A stretch of DNA of 64,000 nucleotides from positions 496,001-560,000 of the forward strand of contig NZ_CP059888.1 of assembly GCF_016469335.1 (NCBI RefSeq), in the 5' to 3' direction. The notes beneath the pieces are model-generated. The model saw only the letters and a list, made by a program, of their open reading frames with translations. It ran no database searches and was not told the DNA's origin. Positions 9,271 to 22,556 of the stretch are shown piece after piece. Every line of letters begins with the position of its first letter. The first letter of the stretch is position 1. A program made the translations under genes and the position numbers. The DNA is from Flocculibacter collagenilyticus (GTDB lineage: Bacteria; Pseudomonadota; Gammaproteobacteria; Enterobacterales; Alteromonadaceae).

Positions 9271-12200
9271 GTGAAAGACTTACTTAAGTTTCTTAAACAG
9301 CAAAACAAGACCGAAGAATTCGATATGATCCGTATCGGTCTTGCATCACCAGATATGATCCGCTCATGGTCATTCGGTGAAGTTAAAAAACCAGAGACGA
9401 TTAACTATCGTACCTTCAAGCCAGAGCGTGACGGCTTATTCTGTGCTCGTATCTTTGGTCCAGTTAAAGACTATGAATGTCTTTGTGGTAAATACAAGCG
9501 CTTAAAGCATCGTGGTGTTATCTGTGAAAAGTGTGGCGTAGAAGTTACATTAACTAAAGTACGTCGTGACCGTATGGGTCACATTGAACTAGCTAGCCCA
9601 GTTGCACATATCTGGTTTTTAAAGTCATTACCGTCGCGTATTGGTTTAATGCTAGATATGACGTTACGTGACATTGAGCGTATTCTTTATTTTGAGAGCT
9701 TTGTTGTAACAGAGCCTGGTATGACTACGCTAGAGCGTAGCAGCCTGCTTACTGAAGAAGAGTACTTAGATGCGCTTGAAGAGCATGGCGATGAGTTTGA
9801 AGCAAAAATGGGTGCAGAAGCTATCCTTGATTTGCTTAAAGAAATCGATCTTGGTCAACAAATTAAAGAAATGCGTGAAGAGTTACCAACAATTAACTCT
9901 GAGACAAAACGCAAGAAGTTAACAAAGCGCTTAAAGCTAATGGAAGCATTCCATCAGTCAGGGAATAACCCTGAGTGGATGATCATGACAGTATTACCTG
10001 TACTGCCACCTGATCTTCGTCCATTAGTACCACTAGATGGTGGTCGTTTTGCTACTTCGGATCTGAATGACTTATACCGTCGTGTAATTAACCGTAATAA
10101 CCGTTTAAAGCGTTTATTAGATTTAGCTGCGCCAGATATCATTGTTCGCAATGAAAAGCGTATGCTACAAGAAGCGGTTGATGCATTGATGGATAATGGT
10201 CGTCGTGGTCGTGCGATTACCGGTTCAAATAAACGTCCTCTTAAGTCACTTGCCGATATGATCAAAGGTAAGCAAGGTCGTTTCCGCCAGAACTTACTTG
10301 GTAAGCGTGTAGACTACTCAGGCCGTTCTGTTATTACCGTTGGTCCTACACTTAAATTGCATCAGTGTGGTCTTCCAAAGAAAATGGCATTAGAGTTATT
10401 CAAGCCATTTATCTACGGCAAGCTTGAAGGGCGTGGTTTAGCAACGACTATCAAAGCAGCTAAAAAATTGGTAGAACGTGAAGCGCCAGAAGTTTGGGAT
10501 GTATTAGACGAAGTAATTCGTGAACACCCAGTAATGCTTAACCGTGCACCTACACTTCACAGACTTGGTATTCAAGCGTTTGAACCAACGTTGATTGAAG
10601 GTAAAGCAATTCATTTACACCCATTAGTATGTGCGGCATATAATGCTGACTTCGATGGTGACCAAATGGCTGTGCACGTACCATTAACGCTAGAAGCTCA
10701 ACTTGAAGCTCGTGCGCTAATGATGTCGACAAATAACATTCTTTCACCTGCTAATGGTGACCCAATTATCGTTCCTTCACAGGACGTTGTATTAGGTCTT
10801 TATTATATGACGCGTGATCGCGTAAATGGTAAAGGTGAAGGCTTAGTCTTTAAAGATCAAAAAGAAGCAGAAAAAGCATACCGTACTGGTAATGCAGAGC
10901 TACATGCTCGCGTTAAAGTACGTTTCAATGGCGAACTGGTAGAAACTACGGTTGGTCGTGCAATTCTGTCTCTAATTTTACCTGAAGGGCTTGATTTCTC
11001 ATTAATCAACCAAGCGCTAGGTAAAAAGCAAATTTCTAAGTTACTGAACACGTGTTACCGTCAGTTAGGCTTAAAAGACTCAGTTATTTTTGCTGACCAA
11101 ATCATGTATACAGGTTTCCACTACGCGATGTTAGCGGGTGCATCTGTAGGTATCGACGACATGGTTATTCCGGATGCGAAATACACATTGATTGAAGAAG
11201 CAGAAGCAGAAGTTTCTGAAATTCAACAACAATTCCAGTCAGGTCTTGTAACTGCAGGTGAGAAGTACAACAAAGTTATCGATATTTGGTCAACTGCTAA
11301 TGAAAAAGTTTCAAAAGCAATGATGGATAACTTATCTACTGAGCAAGTTGAAAATCGTGATGGTGAGATGGAAGAACAAAAGTCTTTCAACTCAATCTAT
11401 ATGATGGCCGACTCTGGTGCTCGTGGTAGTGCTGCACAGATTCGTCAGTTAGCTGGTATGCGTGGTCTGATGGCAAAACCAGATGGTTCAATCATCGAGA
11501 CACCAATTACCGCAAACTTCCGTGAAGGTCTGAACGTACTACAGTACTTCATCTCGACGCACGGTGCGCGTAAAGGTCTTGCCGATACTGCACTTAAAAC
11601 AGCGAACTCAGGTTACTTAACACGTCGTCTTGTTGATGTTGCACAAGACTTAGTGGTAACAGAGCAAGACTGTGGTACTGATAAAGGTATCAACATGAAG
11701 CCTTTAATTGAAGGTGGTGATGTTGTAGAGCCATTGCGTGAACGTGTACTTGGTCGTGTTGTTATCGGTGATGTATGTATTCCAGGTACTGAAGAGGTGT
11801 TGGTAGAGTCAGGCACTATGCTTGATGAGCACCTGTGTGACGTTCTTGAAGCAAACTCAGTTGACGAAGTATTCGTTCGTTCAGTAATTACTTGTGATAC
11901 AGATTTCGGTGTTTGTGCAAAATGTTATGGTCGTGACTTAGCACGTGGCCACATTATCAACGAAGGTGAAGCAATTGGTGTAATTGCAGCACAGTCAATC
12001 GGTGAGCCAGGCACACAGCTTACGATGCGTACATTCCACATTGGTGGTGCTGCATCAAGAGCATCAGCAGAGAACAGTGTTCAAGTTAAGAACAATGGTA
12101 CCGTTAAGCTTCATAATGCTAAATTTGTTATCAACTCTGATGGCAAAATTGTTATTACTTCTCGTTCAACTGAAATTACAGTTACAGATGAGCAAGGACG

Positions 12201-13410
12201 TGAGAAAGAGCGTTATAAATTACCATATGGTGCGGTATTAGCTGTTGAAGATAACGCGGTAGTTGAAGCTAATACAACAGTGGCTAACTGGGACCCTCAT
12301 TCACATCCAATCATTATGGAGCGTGATGCGAAAGTAAGTTTCTCGGATATTGATGATTCGAATACTGAAATGCAGATGGATGAGTTAACTGGTTTAACAC
12401 GTATCGTTGTTAAAGATCTTGCAAAGCTGAATGCGAAAGAGCCTAAGTTAATTCTTGAGTCTGACGATGGAACTTTACAAGAAATTCGTTTACCAGCGTT
12501 CGCGACGATTGAGATTAGCGATGGTCAAAGCGTTAACATTGGTGACGTGTTAGCACGTATTCCACAAGAAAGCTCGAAAACACGTGATATTACGGGTGGT
12601 CTACCACGCGTAGCTGACTTATTTGAAGCGCGTAAGCCTAAAGATCCAGCTATTTTAGCTGAAATCTCTGGTGTGGTTTCATTTGGTAAAGAGACTAAAG
12701 GTAAGAAACGCTTAGTTATTACCCCACCAGAAGGTGATCACTATGAAGAAATGATCCCGAAATGGCGTCAGCTTAATGTGTTTGAAGGTGAAACAGTACA
12801 AAAAGGTGAAGTGATTGCTGAAGGCCCAGAGTCTCCGCATGATATTCTTCGCTTACGTGGTGTTCATGAAGTCGCTAACTATATCGTTAATGAAGTGCAA
12901 GACGTTTACCGTCTGCAAGGTGTAAAGATTAATGATAAGCATGCTGAAACGATCATTCGTCAAATGCTACGTAAATGTATCATTGTGAATGCAGGCGATA
13001 CAGATTTCTTAGCAGGTGAACAAGTAGAGTACGCTCGCGTTAAAGTGGCGAACCGTGAACTTGAAGCACAAGGTAAATTCCCAGCGACTTTCGAGCGCCA
13101 ATTAATGGGTATTACTAAAGCATCACTTGCAACTGAGTCATTTATTTCTGCGGCTTCATTCCAAGAAACAACACGTGTTCTTACAGAAGCAGCCGTTAAC
13201 GGTAAGACAGATGAACTTCGTGGCTTGAAAGAAAACGTTATCGTAGGTCGCTTAATTCCTGCTGGTACGGGTTACTCGTATCACCAAGAACGTCAGCGTA
13301 AGCGTATGGAACGTGACATGCCAGTTGAAGAAGTGTCAGTGTCAGCTGAAGAAGCATCTCAAGCTTTAGCCGACGCACTAAATGCAGATTTATCTGCAGA
13401 TAGTGAGTAG
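9271..13410 (+). CDS. rpoC: DNA-directed RNA polymerase subunit beta'
   Basis: The beta' subunit carries the catalytic Mg site. It has 1379 residues, slightly shorter than E. coli (1407), with a GTG start at 9271 as in E. coli and an AGGAGA site upstream. The N-terminal zinc finger (CLCGKY...CEKCG near 70-88), the [10 protein letters not shown] catalytic loop near residue 460, and the second zinc cluster ([14 protein letters not shown] near 880-895) are intact. The short C-terminal tail accounts for the length difference. Confidence 0.99.
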   Translation: MKDLLKFLKQQNKTEEFDMIRIGLASPDMIRSWSFGEVKKPETINYRTFKPERDGLFCARIFGPVKDYECLCGKYKRLKHRGVICEKCGVEVTLTKVRRDRMGHIELASPVAHIWFLKSLPSRIGLMLDMTLRDIERILYFESFVVTEPGMTTLERSSLLTEEEYLDALEEHGDEFEAKMGAEAILDLLKEIDLGQQIKEMREELPTINSETKRKKLTKRLKLMEAFHQSGNNPEWMIMTVLPVLPPDLRPLVPLDGGRFATSDLNDLYRRVINRNNRLKRLLDLAAPDIIVRNEKRMLQEAVDALMDNGRRGRAITGSNKRPLKSLADMIKGKQGRFRQNLLGKRVDYSGRSVITVGPTLKLHQCGLPKKMALELFKPFIYGKLEGRGLATTIKAAKKLVEREAPEVWDVLDEVIREHPVMLNRAPTLHRLGIQAFEPTLIEGKAIHLHPLVCAAYNADFDGDQMAVHVPLTLEAQLEARALMMSTNNILSPANGDPIIVPSQDVVLGLYYMTRDRVNGKGEGLVFKDQKEAEKAYRTGNAELHARVKVRFNGELVETTVGRAILSLILPEGLDFSLINQALGKKQISKLLNTCYRQLGLKDSVIFADQIMYTGFHYAMLAGASVGIDDMVIPDAKYTLIEEAEAEVSEIQQQFQSGLVTAGEKYNKVIDIWSTANEKVSKAMMDNLSTEQVENRDGEMEEQKSFNSIYMMADSGARGSAAQIRQLAGMRGLMAKPDGSIIETPITANFREGLNVLQYFISTHGARKGLADTALKTANSGYLTRRLVDVAQDLVVTEQDCGTDKGINMKPLIEGGDVVEPLRERVLGRVVIGDVCIPGTEEVLVESGTMLDEHLCDVLEANSVDEVFVRSVITCDTDFGVCAKCYGRDLARGHIINEGEAIGVIAAQSIGEPGTQLTMRTFHIGGAASRASAENSVQVKNNGTVKLHNAKFVINSDGKIVITSRSTEITVTDEQGREKERYKLPYGAVLAVEDNAVVEANTTVANWDPHSHPIIMERDAKVSFSDIDDSNTEMQMDELTGLTRIVVKDLAKLNAKEPKLILESDDGTLQEIRLPAFATIEISDGQSVNIGDVLARIPQESSKTRDITGGLPRVADLFEARKPKDPAILAEISGVVSFGKETKGKKRLVITPPEGDHYEEMIPKWRQLNVFEGETVQKGEVIAEGPESPHDILRLRGVHEVANYIVNEVQDVYRLQGVKINDKHAETIIRQMLRKCIIVNAGDTDFLAGEQVEYARVKVANRELEAQGKFPATFERQLMGITKASLATESFISAASFQETTRVLTEAAVNGKTDELRGLKENVIVGRLIPAGTGYSYHQERQRKRMERDMPVEEVSVSAEEASQALADALNADLSADSE

Positions 13411-13418
13411 TTAAGTAA

Positions 13419-13442
13419 TAAGGCATTGGTATCAATGCCTTA
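13419..13442 (+). terminator. hairpin after rpoC
   Basis: TAAGGCATTG/CAATGCCTTA is a 10-bp perfect stem with a GTAT loop, 9 nt after the rpoC stop. No T-run follows. It may be a 3' end-stabilising stem ahead of the stronger terminator at 13,522. Confidence 0.5.
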
Positions 13443-13497
13443 ATGCTCGATTAAGCATTAAAATTCTAATATTTTATCGTTTAAAATCGAACTAAAC

Positions 13498-13521
13498 TTG
13501 ACAGGTTAAACTTTGGTCATT

Positions 13522-13526
<5 letters not shown>
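13498..13526 (+). promoter_or_regulatory. consensus sigma-70 promoter of the str operon
   Basis: A perfect TTGACA (13498-13503), a 17-bp spacer and TAAAAT (13521-13526, 5 of 6 matches) form a strong promoter with an expected start near 13,532-13,534. This is upstream of rpsL by about 60 nt. The -10 overlaps the first arm of the terminator at 13,522-13,559. Confidence 0.85.
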
Positions 13527-13967
<441 letters not shown>

Positions 13968-13998
13968 CGGTTCTCCGTTAGTAAGGCCAAACAACTAA

Positions 13999-14520
<522 letters not shown>

Positions 14521-14568
14521 TCCAACGGTTGACCAAGCTGGTAAAAATACCGGATATAAGAGGAAACA

Positions 14569-16683
14569 ATGGCTCGTACAACTCCTATTGAGCGCTACCG
14601 TAATATTGGTATTTGCGCTCACGTAGACGCAGGAAAAACAACAACAACTGAACGTGTACTTTTTTACACTGGTCTTTCACATAAGATTGGTGAAGTACAT
14701 GACGGTGCTGCGACGATGGATTGGATGGAACAAGAGCAAGAGCGTGGTATTACTATTACGTCAGCAGCAACAACTTGCTTCTGGCGTGGTATGGATGCGC
14801 AGTTCCAAGATCACCGTGTGAATATCATAGACACACCAGGACACGTAGACTTTACAATTGAAGTAGAGCGTTCGTTACGTGTACTTGATGGTGCAGTGTT
14901 GGTGCTGTGTGCTTCATCTGGCGTTCAACCGCAAACTGAAACGGTTTGGCGCCAAATGGAAAAATACCATGTCCCACGTATGGTTTTCGTTAATAAAATG
15001 GACCGTACGGGTGCCAGTTTCTTAAATGTTGTCGAGCAAATGAAAGATCGTCTTTCAGCTAACCCAGTGCCAATTCAGTTGGCAATTGGTGCTGAAGATG
15101 ACTTTAAGGGTGTAATCGACCTTATTAAAATGAAGGCGATTAACTGGAATGAAGCCGATCAAGGGATGACCTTCAATTATGAAGATATTCCTGAAGAGAT
15201 GGCTGATGAGGCTGCACAATGGCGTGAAAACCTGTTAGATGCTGCAGCCGAAGCCTCTGAAGAATTGATGGATAAATACCTTGAAGAAGGTGATCTATCA
15301 GAACAAGAAATTAAACAAGCATTGCGTCAGCGTACCCTTGATAATGAAATTATCATTTGTACATGTGGTTCAGCATTCAAAAACAAAGGTGTTCAAGCAG
15401 TGCTTGATGCTGTTGTTGAATTTATGCCAGCGCCAACAGATGTTCCTGCTATCAAGGGTATCCTTGATGATAAGAATGAATCGGAAGGTGAACGCCCATC
15501 TGATGACAATGCGCCGTTTTCTGCTCTTGCATTTAAAATTGCGACTGACCCATTCGTTGGGACGCTTACTTTCTTCCGGGTATACTCGGGCGTAGTTAAA
15601 ACAGGTGATTCAGTTTATAACCCTGTTAAGCAAAAGAAAGAGCGTTTTGGTCGTATTGTTCAAATGCATTCAAATGATCGTCAAGAACTGAAAGAAGTTC
15701 GTGCCGGTGATATTGCAGCAGCCATTGGCTTAAAAGACGTAACGACAGGTGATACATTATGTGATCCTGATCATGTTATTACACTTGAGCGAATGGAATT
15801 TCCAGAGCCAGTTATTTCAGTAGCTGTTGAGCCACGTTCTAAGCCTGATCAAGAAAAGATGGGAATAGCACTGGGTAAATTAGCAGCAGAAGACCCTTCT
15901 TTCCGTGTTGAAACTGATCAAGAATCAGGGCAAACAATTATATCTGGTATGGGTGAACTTCACTTAGATATTATCGTTGACCGTATGAAGCGTGAATTCA
16001 AAGTGGAATGTAATGTAGGTAAGCCTCAAGTTGCTTATCGAGAGTGCATTACTAAACCAATTGAAATTGAAGGCAAGTTTGTACGTCAATCAGGCGGTAG
16101 AGGCCAATACGGTCATGTATGGCTGCGATTAGAGCCATTACCACTTGATAGTGAAGAAAATTACCAATTCGTTAATGAAATCGTTGGTGGCGCTGTTCCA
16201 AAAGAATATATCCCTGCAGTTGGTAAGGGTGTGGAAGAGCAAATGACTAACGGTGTGTTAGCGGGATATCCTGTACTTGGTATTAAAGCAACACTTTATG
16301 ACGGTTCATTCCACGACGTAGACTCCTCAGAAATGGCATTTAAAATTGCTGCCTCTATGGCCTTCAAGAAAGGTGCATTAGAAGCAGGACCTAAGTTATT
16401 AGAGCCAATGATGGATGTTGAAGTACTAACCCCAGAAGCAAACATGGGTGATGTTGTGGGCGATTTAAACCGTCGTCGCGGTATAATCGAAGGTATGGAC
16501 GAAGCGCCTGGCGGATTAAAGTCAGTGAAGGCATTAGTACCATTATCTGAAATGTTCGGTTATGCAACGGATTTACGTTCTGCCACTCAAGGGCGTGCAT
16601 CTTATTCGATGCAGTTTGCGAAGTACGCTGAAGCGGCAAATAACGTAGCAGACGCTGTAATTGCAGCGCGCTCAATTAATTAA
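14569..16683 (+). CDS. fusA: elongation factor G
   Basis: EF-G is the translocation GTPase. It has 704 residues, the E. coli length. The P-loop [10 protein letters not shown] is at about 17-26, the switch [10 protein letters not shown] at about 88-95 and NKMD at about 142-145. The domain IV loop [10 protein letters not shown] is near residue 512. It is preceded by AAGAGGAAACA and lies in the str operon between rpsG and tuf. Confidence 0.99.
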   Translation: MARTTPIERYRNIGICAHVDAGKTTTTERVLFYTGLSHKIGEVHDGAATMDWMEQEQERGITITSAATTCFWRGMDAQFQDHRVNIIDTPGHVDFTIEVERSLRVLDGAVLVLCASSGVQPQTETVWRQMEKYHVPRMVFVNKMDRTGASFLNVVEQMKDRLSANPVPIQLAIGAEDDFKGVIDLIKMKAINWNEADQGMTFNYEDIPEEMADEAAQWRENLLDAAAEASEELMDKYLEEGDLSEQEIKQALRQRTLDNEIIICTCGSAFKNKGVQAVLDAVVEFMPAPTDVPAIKGILDDKNESEGERPSDDNAPFSALAFKIATDPFVGTLTFFRVYSGVVKTGDSVYNPVKQKKERFGRIVQMHSNDRQELKEVRAGDIAAAIGLKDVTTGDTLCDPDHVITLERMEFPEPVISVAVEPRSKPDQEKMGIALGKLAAEDPSFRVETDQESGQTIISGMGELHLDIIVDRMKREFKVECNVGKPQVAYRECITKPIEIEGKFVRQSGGRGQYGHVWLRLEPLPLDSEENYQFVNEIVGGAVPKEYIPAVGKGVEEQMTNGVLAGYPVLGIKATLYDGSFHDVDSSEMAFKIAASMAFKKGALEAGPKLLEPMMDVEVLTPEANMGDVVGDLNRRRGIIEGMDEAPGGLKSVKALVPLSEMFGYATDLRSATQGRASYSMQFAKYAEAANNVADAVIAARSIN

Positions 16684-16694
16684 TTATTTGGTTC

Positions 16695-16720
16695 GGTCCG
16701 GTCAGCGATCGGACCTTTTT
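16695..16720 (+). terminator. partial terminator between fusA and tuf
   Basis: GGTCCGGTC/GATCGGACC (9 bp, one G-T) with an AGC loop is followed by T5. Because tuf follows within 25 bp and has no obvious promoter of its own, the hairpin probably acts as a leaky attenuator or processing stem. Confidence 0.65.
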
Positions 16721-16743
16721 ACTTTCTATAGGAAATTAGAAAA

Positions 16744-17928
16744 ATGGCAAAAGAAAAGTTTGAACGTACGAAACCGCACGTTAACGTTGGCACAATCGGT
16801 CACGTTGACCACGGTAAAACTACTTTAACTGCAGCAATCACTAACGTACTTGCAAAAGTATATGGTGGTGAAGCAAAAGACTTCGCATCAATCGATAACG
16901 CTCCAGAAGAGCGTGAGCGTGGTATCACAATCGCAACGTCACACGTAGAATATGACACTCCATCACGTCACTACGCGCACGTTGACTGTCCAGGACACGC
17001 TGACTACGTTAAAAACATGATCACTGGTGCTGCACAAATGGACGGCGCTATCTTAGTAGTAGCGGCGACAGACGGCCCAATGCCACAAACACGTGAGCAC
17101 ATCCTACTTTCACGTCAGGTTGGTGTACCTTACATCATCGTATTCATGAACAAATGTGACATGGTAGATGACGAAGAGTTACTAGAATTAGTAGAAATGG
17201 AAGTACGTGAACTACTTTCAGAATACGAATTCCCAGGTGATGACTTACCAGTAATTCAAGGTTCAGCTCTTAAAGCGCTTGAAGGCGAAAAAGAGTGGGA
17301 AGACAAGATTGTTGAGCTTGCAGAGCACTTAGATACTTATATCCCAGAGCCAGAGCGTGACATCGATAAGCCATTCATCATGCCTATCGAAGACGTATTC
17401 TCAATCCAAGGCCGTGGTACAGTAGTAACAGGTCGTGTAGAGCGCGGTATCATCAACACAGGTGACGAAGTAGAAATCGTAGGTATTAAAGAAACTACAA
17501 CAACTACTTGTACTGGTGTAGAAATGTTCCGTAAGTTACTAGACGAAGGTCGTGCGGGTGAGAACATCGGTGCACTACTACGTGGTACTAAGCGTGAAGA
17601 CGTAGAACGTGGTCAAGTACTAGCGAAGCCAGGTACAATTCAACCACACACTAAATTCACTTCAGAAGTATACGTACTTTCGAAAGATGAAGGTGGTCGT
17701 CATACGCCATTCTTCAAAGGCTACCGTCCACAGTTCTACTTCCGTACAACTGACGTAACAGGTAACATCGAGTTACCAGAAGGCGTAGAAATGGTAATGC
17801 CAGGCGACAACATCAAGATGACAGTAGAGCTAATCTGCCCAATCGCGATGGACGAAGGTTTACGCTTCGCAATCCGTGAAGGTGGTCGTACTGTTGGTGC
17901 TGGTGTTGTAGCAACAATCGTAGAATAA
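16744..17928 (+). CDS. tuf: elongation factor Tu
   Basis: EF-Tu delivers aminoacyl-tRNA to the ribosome. It has 394 residues with the P-loop GHVDHGKTT (about 19-27), DCPGHADY (about 81-88) and NKCD (about 136-139). Codon use is strongly biased, as expected for a highly expressed gene. It is the last gene of the str operon and is followed by a strong terminator. The S10 operon does not follow, and the second tuf copy usually found before tRNA-Trp/secE is not present at this window's secE locus. Confidence 0.99.
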   Translation: MAKEKFERTKPHVNVGTIGHVDHGKTTLTAAITNVLAKVYGGEAKDFASIDNAPEERERGITIATSHVEYDTPSRHYAHVDCPGHADYVKNMITGAAQMDGAILVVAATDGPMPQTREHILLSRQVGVPYIIVFMNKCDMVDDEELLELVEMEVRELLSEYEFPGDDLPVIQGSALKALEGEKEWEDKIVELAEHLDTYIPEPERDIDKPFIMPIEDVFSIQGRGTVVTGRVERGIINTGDEVEIVGIKETTTTTCTGVEMFRKLLDEGRAGENIGALLRGTKREDVERGQVLAKPGTIQPHTKFTSEVYVLSKDEGGRHTPFFKGYRPQFYFRTTDVTGNIELPEGVEMVMPGDNIKMTVELICPIAMDEGLRFAIREGGRTVGAGVVATIVE

Positions 17929-17950
17929 TTAGTTAGTAATAACTAAATGC

Positions 17951-17976
17951 AAAAGGCTCCTTCGGGAGCCTTTTTT
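17951..17976 (+). terminator. intrinsic terminator after tuf
   Basis: AAAAGGCTCC-TTCG-GGAGCCTTTT is a perfect UUCG-capped stem running into a T6 tract. It ends the str operon and faces the convergent chemoreceptor gene. Confidence 0.95.
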
Positions 17977-18190
17977 ATTGCCTGCTTTTCACCTATTAGC
18001 TCTATTAGAGCAGTAAACATTTGGCCTAGCTATGTTCTAGTTGTGTTAGTGAAGTGCTTACAGTGCTACCTTGTTATCAGCAGCAAGTGAACAGAGCATT
18101 CAACATGAGCATATATGTGAAAGCACCGTTTGTCTTTAACGATGCCATTACTACATTGATTACCCTGCTGAAGAGTAGCTCTATAATATT

Positions 18191-20215
18191 TTACGCCACT
18201 TTAAACGCGCTGATAGATTCTTGTAATCGTACAGCGAGTTTAGACACTTCTTTACAGTGATGCTGGCTCTCATCTGTCTTTTTCACGTTTTGTTCAGCTT
18301 CGACGAGGAGTTCTCGTAATAGCTGTTTTATTTCATGGCTGTAGCCATTTTGCGTGGTCGCTGATGACTCTATTTCATGGCCAATTTCAAACATTTCGCT
18401 GATGGCTTGTTGTATTGTGGCTAGATTATTAGTGAGCTCATGAGTGTGTTCCACACAACTTTGTGCGTCAGTTTTACCTTGCTCAATGGCCGTTACAGCC
18501 GCATCGGTTTCCGTTTGTAACGTTTCAATCATTTGCTGTATTTCGGTTGTAGATTGTTGCGTTCTTCCAGCAAGTGAGCGTACTTCGTCGGCAACAACTG
18601 CAAATCCACGACCTTGTTCGCCCGCTCTGGCTGCCTCAATCGCTGCATTTAGCGCTAATAAGTTTGTTTGCTCAGCAATACTCGTGATGGTATTAATGAT
18701 GCCACCTATATTGTTAGATTCTTCCTGTACGCGTGAGATAACATCGTTTGCAGTATCTAATTGATTGGCTAAATCATTAATGCGAGCTGTGTTTGAATTT
18801 GAAATATTACCAATTAGCTCGCTTTGCTGGTTGGCATCTTTCATTTTAGTGGTAGCGGTTATTGCCATGCTATTTGCTTGTTCTGCTACCACATCCATAT
18901 TGTTAGCAATTTGCGTCGCACTCTCTATGCGCGAGGTTTGAGTTACAATGGAGTCTGTTATTTCGATTAGTTCATTAGTAGTATTTTGTGATGATTGACT
19001 GAGGCTTGATGACTTGTCCGAAATACCAGAGATTAACCCTCTTAAGTCTGTCACTACTCTATTCACATTCAGTGAGAGTTGCCCAAATTCATCTTCAGAT
19101 TTAACTTGTAACTGCTTAGTTAAGTCGCCATTAGCAATGTGCTTTAGTACTTTGTTGATTGCTGCTAATGGGGTCAGCATTGCATTGATGGTAAAACCAG
19201 CGATTGATAAGCTGATAATGAGTAAGCCAATGCCAAAGCCAATAGTAATATAGGTGCTGTTTTCAATGGTGCCGTTAACTGTTTGCTGTAAATTATCGGT
19301 TTGTGCTTGTGCACTTTGAAGCAGTTGGTCTAGCGCCTCGATAGCAGCGGTAACAGCTTGTTCTGAACGATCTAGTAAGAGTTTCGTACTTTGAACAGCG
19401 TTTAGATGCTCAGCTTTTAATGACAGTAACCCATCATTACCATTAACTTGCTCGTTTAGCTTGGCAATTTCCTCATTAAATGACTTTAACAAACCGTTTG
19501 TTGGTAGTCCCTCAGCACTTTGCTTTAGGTAGTCGATATTATTACTTATATCACCATACGAAAAATCAATGCCTTCTTTAAGCTTTTGTAATTGCTCATT
19601 GGTAGTGACAGCATTAACTTCTTTTAGAGAATTAATAAAGGTAAAAATTTGACCATCAATACGCGCCGCGGTGCCAGCAACAATTTCTAATTGTTGTTGC
19701 TTATCAGTTTCAATATACGACAGCTCCATTAATAAAGCGCCAGCTTCATCCAACGAGGCGATAGCATCCTCAAGTACTTGATTAAGATCAGCAGTTAAAT
19801 CAATTGTACGCTTTTTTGACATAAACATTTGAGTAACGGCAGAGTTATATTCTTGATACTCGGTTAATGCGGAATCGAGCTTTTTGAGATAGGCTGGATT
19901 GCCACTTAGCATATCTTTAAATTTTGTACTTTCATCATTAAATGCAGAAGCTGTATTACGGTATACCGTTTCCATTTGATTTATTTGAGGGAGTGCATCA
20001 GTGGTAAAAGACAACGCACTTAACTTGGCTAGCTTAAGCAGGTTAATTTGCAATAAATTACTTTTATTTAAAACAGGCATGGCTGTTTCATTCACGTCGT
20101 GTGTTGCTGTACCAATATTTTTTAAAGACACATAAGAGGCGACGCTAAGTACCATTAACAAAAGAATAATGACACCAAATCCAGCGATGATTTTATTCGC
20201 GATGGTTAATTTCAT
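18191..20215 (-). CDS. methyl-accepting chemotaxis protein
   Basis: A transmembrane chemoreceptor of 674 residues that would signal through CheW-CheA. An N-terminal membrane helix (about 10-30) and a second one (about 322-345) enclose a periplasmic, almost wholly helical sensor of about 290 residues, large enough for a helical bimodular (HBM-like) fold. A HAMP segment follows, then the signalling hairpin with [20 protein letters not shown] and [18 protein letters not shown]. There is no C-terminal CheR-binding pentapeptide; it ends ISAFKVA. The ligand is unknown. It is convergent with tuf and divergent from the small exported protein at 20,471. Confidence 0.92.
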   Translation of the reverse strand: MKLTIANKIIAGFGVIILLLMVLSVASYVSLKNIGTATHDVNETAMPVLNKSNLLQINLLKLAKLSALSFTTDALPQINQMETVYRNTASAFNDESTKFKDMLSGNPAYLKKLDSALTEYQEYNSAVTQMFMSKKRTIDLTADLNQVLEDAIASLDEAGALLMELSYIETDKQQQLEIVAGTAARIDGQIFTFINSLKEVNAVTTNEQLQKLKEGIDFSYGDISNNIDYLKQSAEGLPTNGLLKSFNEEIAKLNEQVNGNDGLLSLKAEHLNAVQSTKLLLDRSEQAVTAAIEALDQLLQSAQAQTDNLQQTVNGTIENSTYITIGFGIGLLIISLSIAGFTINAMLTPLAAINKVLKHIANGDLTKQLQVKSEDEFGQLSLNVNRVVTDLRGLISGISDKSSSLSQSSQNTTNELIEITDSIVTQTSRIESATQIANNMDVVAEQANSMAITATTKMKDANQQSELIGNISNSNTARINDLANQLDTANDVISRVQEESNNIGGIINTITSIAEQTNLLALNAAIEAARAGEQGRGFAVVADEVRSLAGRTQQSTTEIQQMIETLQTETDAAVTAIEQGKTDAQSCVEHTHELTNNLATIQQAISEMFEIGHEIESSATTQNGYSHEIKQLLRELLVEAEQNVKKTDESQHHCKEVSKLAVRLQESISAFKVA

Positions 20216-20470
20216 ATAGGATTGCTCAATCGAAAATTACTTCTTACTCCATTTAACGGCATTGATTTTTAATACATTAAATAGATACGACTAGATTGCT
20301 ACATCTTAGCGCAAAATACCCAATTGAACACTAAAAAGGCAGTATTTGTCGGTTAATTCGTTGAAGTTATTAATTCGCGTTGAGTTGCAGCTTCAACTTG
20401 AAGTTACTTAGGGGTTTAAAGTGTTTTACTTGTGTTATATTGCTGTTTCTTAATGTCGTTAGGAGTCGAA

Positions 20471-20977
20471 GTGAAACAAATAATTGGTAGTTTGATGGTG
20501 TCCATTTTGCTTACTAGCTCGTGTGTTGCAAGTGAGTTAATCCTTTCAAGTAAGCTTAGCTTGTCATATTCAGAACCAAAAGTGGTAGCGCATACTGGGA
20601 ACATGCTTATATTTAAGTTTAGTGATTGGTCTTTTTCCCATGAGGTTATCAACCCTAAAAGCTTCAATAGCGCAGTTGACTTAACCGAAATAGAGCATGA
20701 TTTTGTTAATAGCTTATTTTATCCAGCGTTAAGAAAGAGCTTCCCACCATGGTTATCCAGTTTGTCTGAAGAAACCGCAGCTTCGTTAGCAATAAACGCC
20801 GAACAAGTTAGCAACACCACCGTTGGAAACAATATAAAAGTATTTAGCAGCTATGATAAAAAAGAAAAACAGGGGTATGTATTTTTATTGGAAGAACAGC
20901 AAATTCACTTGTTAAATATTCAAGGCAGCGCTAACGCGTTTAAACAATTTGTGGAGAGGATTAAAGAGAGGGCTTAG
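20471..20977 (+). CDS. exported hypothetical protein
   Basis: I do not recognise a family. GTG 20471 has an AGGAG six bases upstream and gives 168 residues; an upstream open extension to 20432 lacks a ribosome site. The N-terminus (about 4-22, SLMVSILLTSSCVAS) is a signal peptide. The Cys before VAS could be a lipidation site, but the lipobox is poor. The remainder is a single soluble domain with IEHDFVNSLFYPALRKSFPPW and a C-terminal EEQQIHLLNIQGSANAFKQF. It sits alone between the divergent chemoreceptor and the convergent hutH. Confidence 0.6.
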   Translation: MKQIIGSLMVSILLTSSCVASELILSSKLSLSYSEPKVVAHTGNMLIFKFSDWSFSHEVINPKSFNSAVDLTEIEHDFVNSLFYPALRKSFPPWLSSLSEETAASLAINAEQVSNTTVGNNIKVFSSYDKKEKQGYVFLLEEQQIHLLNIQGSANAFKQFVERIKERA

Positions 20978-20990
20978 CAAACAGGCCCTC
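20968..20990 (+). terminator. possible short terminator stem at the end of the exported protein
   Basis: GAGGGC/GCCCTC around an 11-nt loop spans the stop codon. There is no T-run, so this is weak. Confidence 0.3.
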
Positions 20991-21023
20991 ACGTGTCTTG
21001 TAGAGTGATTAGTAGTTATTTAA

Positions 21024-22553
21024 TTAACTTAATACACTATTGTTTGGTAATAACTCGTTCAATACCGCACTTCTTAAAATATTTTCAGCATGAGTAATAT
21101 CTGGCGCGAAATGACGGTCTTTGTCGTAATAGGTTACCTTTTCACGCAATATTGCTTTTGCTTGTTCTACTTTTTCAGATGCCTTCAGTGGTGTTCTAAA
21201 GTCTAGTCCTTGTGCTGCAGCTAAGTATTCTACCGCAAGAATACCTACCGTATTCTCAGCCATATCGGTTAAGCGGCGTGCAGCAAACGTTGCCATAGAT
21301 ACATGATCTTCTTGGTTTGCAGAGGTAGGTAAACTATCTACAGACGCAGGGTGAGCAAGCGATTTATTTTCTGACGCTAATGCTGCTGAAGTTACTTGAG
21401 CAATCATAAAGCCCGAATTGACACCGCCATTTTCAACTAAGAACGGAGGCAGTTTACTTAGTGTGGCATCGATTAATAATGCCATTCTACGTTCTGATAA
21501 TGCACCAATTTCACTGATTGCCAGCGCTAAATTATCAGCGGCCATGGCGACGGGTTCAGCATGGAAGTTGCCGCCTGAAATAATATCGTTGTTGTCACAA
21601 AACACTAATGGGTTGTCAGTTACACCATTGGCTTCTGCTAGTAGAATATCCGCACTATTGCGAATTTGCGTTAAACATGCGCCCATTACTTGTGGTTGGC
21701 AGCGTAATGAGTATGGGTCTTGCACCTTTTCACAGTTTAAGTGCGAATTACCAATTTCAGATGTATCGCCTAAAATATTTCGATACGCAGCAGCGGCATC
21801 AATTTGACCTTGTTGACCACGAATGTCATGAATACGTGCATCGAACGGGGCGCGTGAGCCCATTGCTGCTTCTAGTGTCATTGAACCTACAACAACGCCT
21901 GAAGCGTATAAGTCTTCTGCTTTAAATAAGCCTTCTAATGCAAACGCGGTTGATGCTTGCGTACCATTTAACAATGCTAAGCCTTCTTTTGGTGCTAAAG
22001 TTAACGGCGATAAACCTGCGATTTTCAGGCCTTCACTAGCGGTCACTTTGTTACCTTGGTAGAGCATTTCGCCTTCGCCTAGTAGCGGCACGCACATATG
22101 AGCAAGTGGGGCTAAATCACCAGACGCACCAACCGATCCTTTCTTCGGCACACAAGGGTATACTTCAGCATTAACTAAACTGATTAGGGCTTCAATCACT
22201 GATAAGCGAATACCAGAGAAACCGCGAGATAATGAATTAATCTTTAGTACCATCATTAAACGCACGGTATCTTCGCTCATTAATTCACCCGTACCTGCAG
22301 CATGCGAAAGTACAATTGAACGTTGCAACAGCTCTAATTCTTCATTGGCTATGCGCGTATTGGCTAACAGGCCAAAACCTGTATTAATGCCGTATACTAC
22401 TCGGTCTTCGGCAATAACTTGGCTAACAACATTGGCAGATTGGTTAATTTTAGTATGTGCGTCACTGGCAAGTGACAGCTTGACTGGCTCGCGAGCAATG
22501 CGCTTAAGTTGCGCTAAATTAAGCGTGCCAGGCGTTAATGTTAATTCCATCAT
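21024..22553 (-). CDS. hutH: histidine ammonia-lyase
   Basis: Converts histidine to urocanate and ammonia, the first step of histidine degradation. It has 509 residues with the Ala-Ser-Gly triad (about 143-145, in [12 protein letters not shown]) that cyclises to the MIO cofactor, and the substrate segment YGINTGFG (about 54-61). GGAG precedes the first of two ATG codons. It starts 3 bp after the hutU stop, so hutU-hutH are one operon downstream of hutC. Confidence 0.98.
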   Translation of the reverse strand: MMELTLTPGTLNLAQLKRIAREPVKLSLASDAHTKINQSANVVSQVIAEDRVVYGINTGFGLLANTRIANEELELLQRSIVLSHAAGTGELMSEDTVRLMMVLKINSLSRGFSGIRLSVIEALISLVNAEVYPCVPKKGSVGASGDLAPLAHMCVPLLGEGEMLYQGNKVTASEGLKIAGLSPLTLAPKEGLALLNGTQASTAFALEGLFKAEDLYASGVVVGSMTLEAAMGSRAPFDARIHDIRGQQGQIDAAAAYRNILGDTSEIGNSHLNCEKVQDPYSLRCQPQVMGACLTQIRNSADILLAEANGVTDNPLVFCDNNDIISGGNFHAEPVAMAADNLALAISEIGALSERRMALLIDATLSKLPPFLVENGGVNSGFMIAQVTSAALASENKSLAHPASVDSLPTSANQEDHVSMATFAARRLTDMAENTVGILAVEYLAAAQGLDFRTPLKASEKVEQAKAILREKVTYYDKDRHFAPDITHAENILRSAVLNELLPNNSVLS

Positions 22554-22556
22554 GTT

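Noticed and set aside
18054-18260. 68-residue plus-strand frame after the tuf terminator
   Set aside because: It runs into the end of the chemoreceptor gene, with no ribosome site or family likeness.
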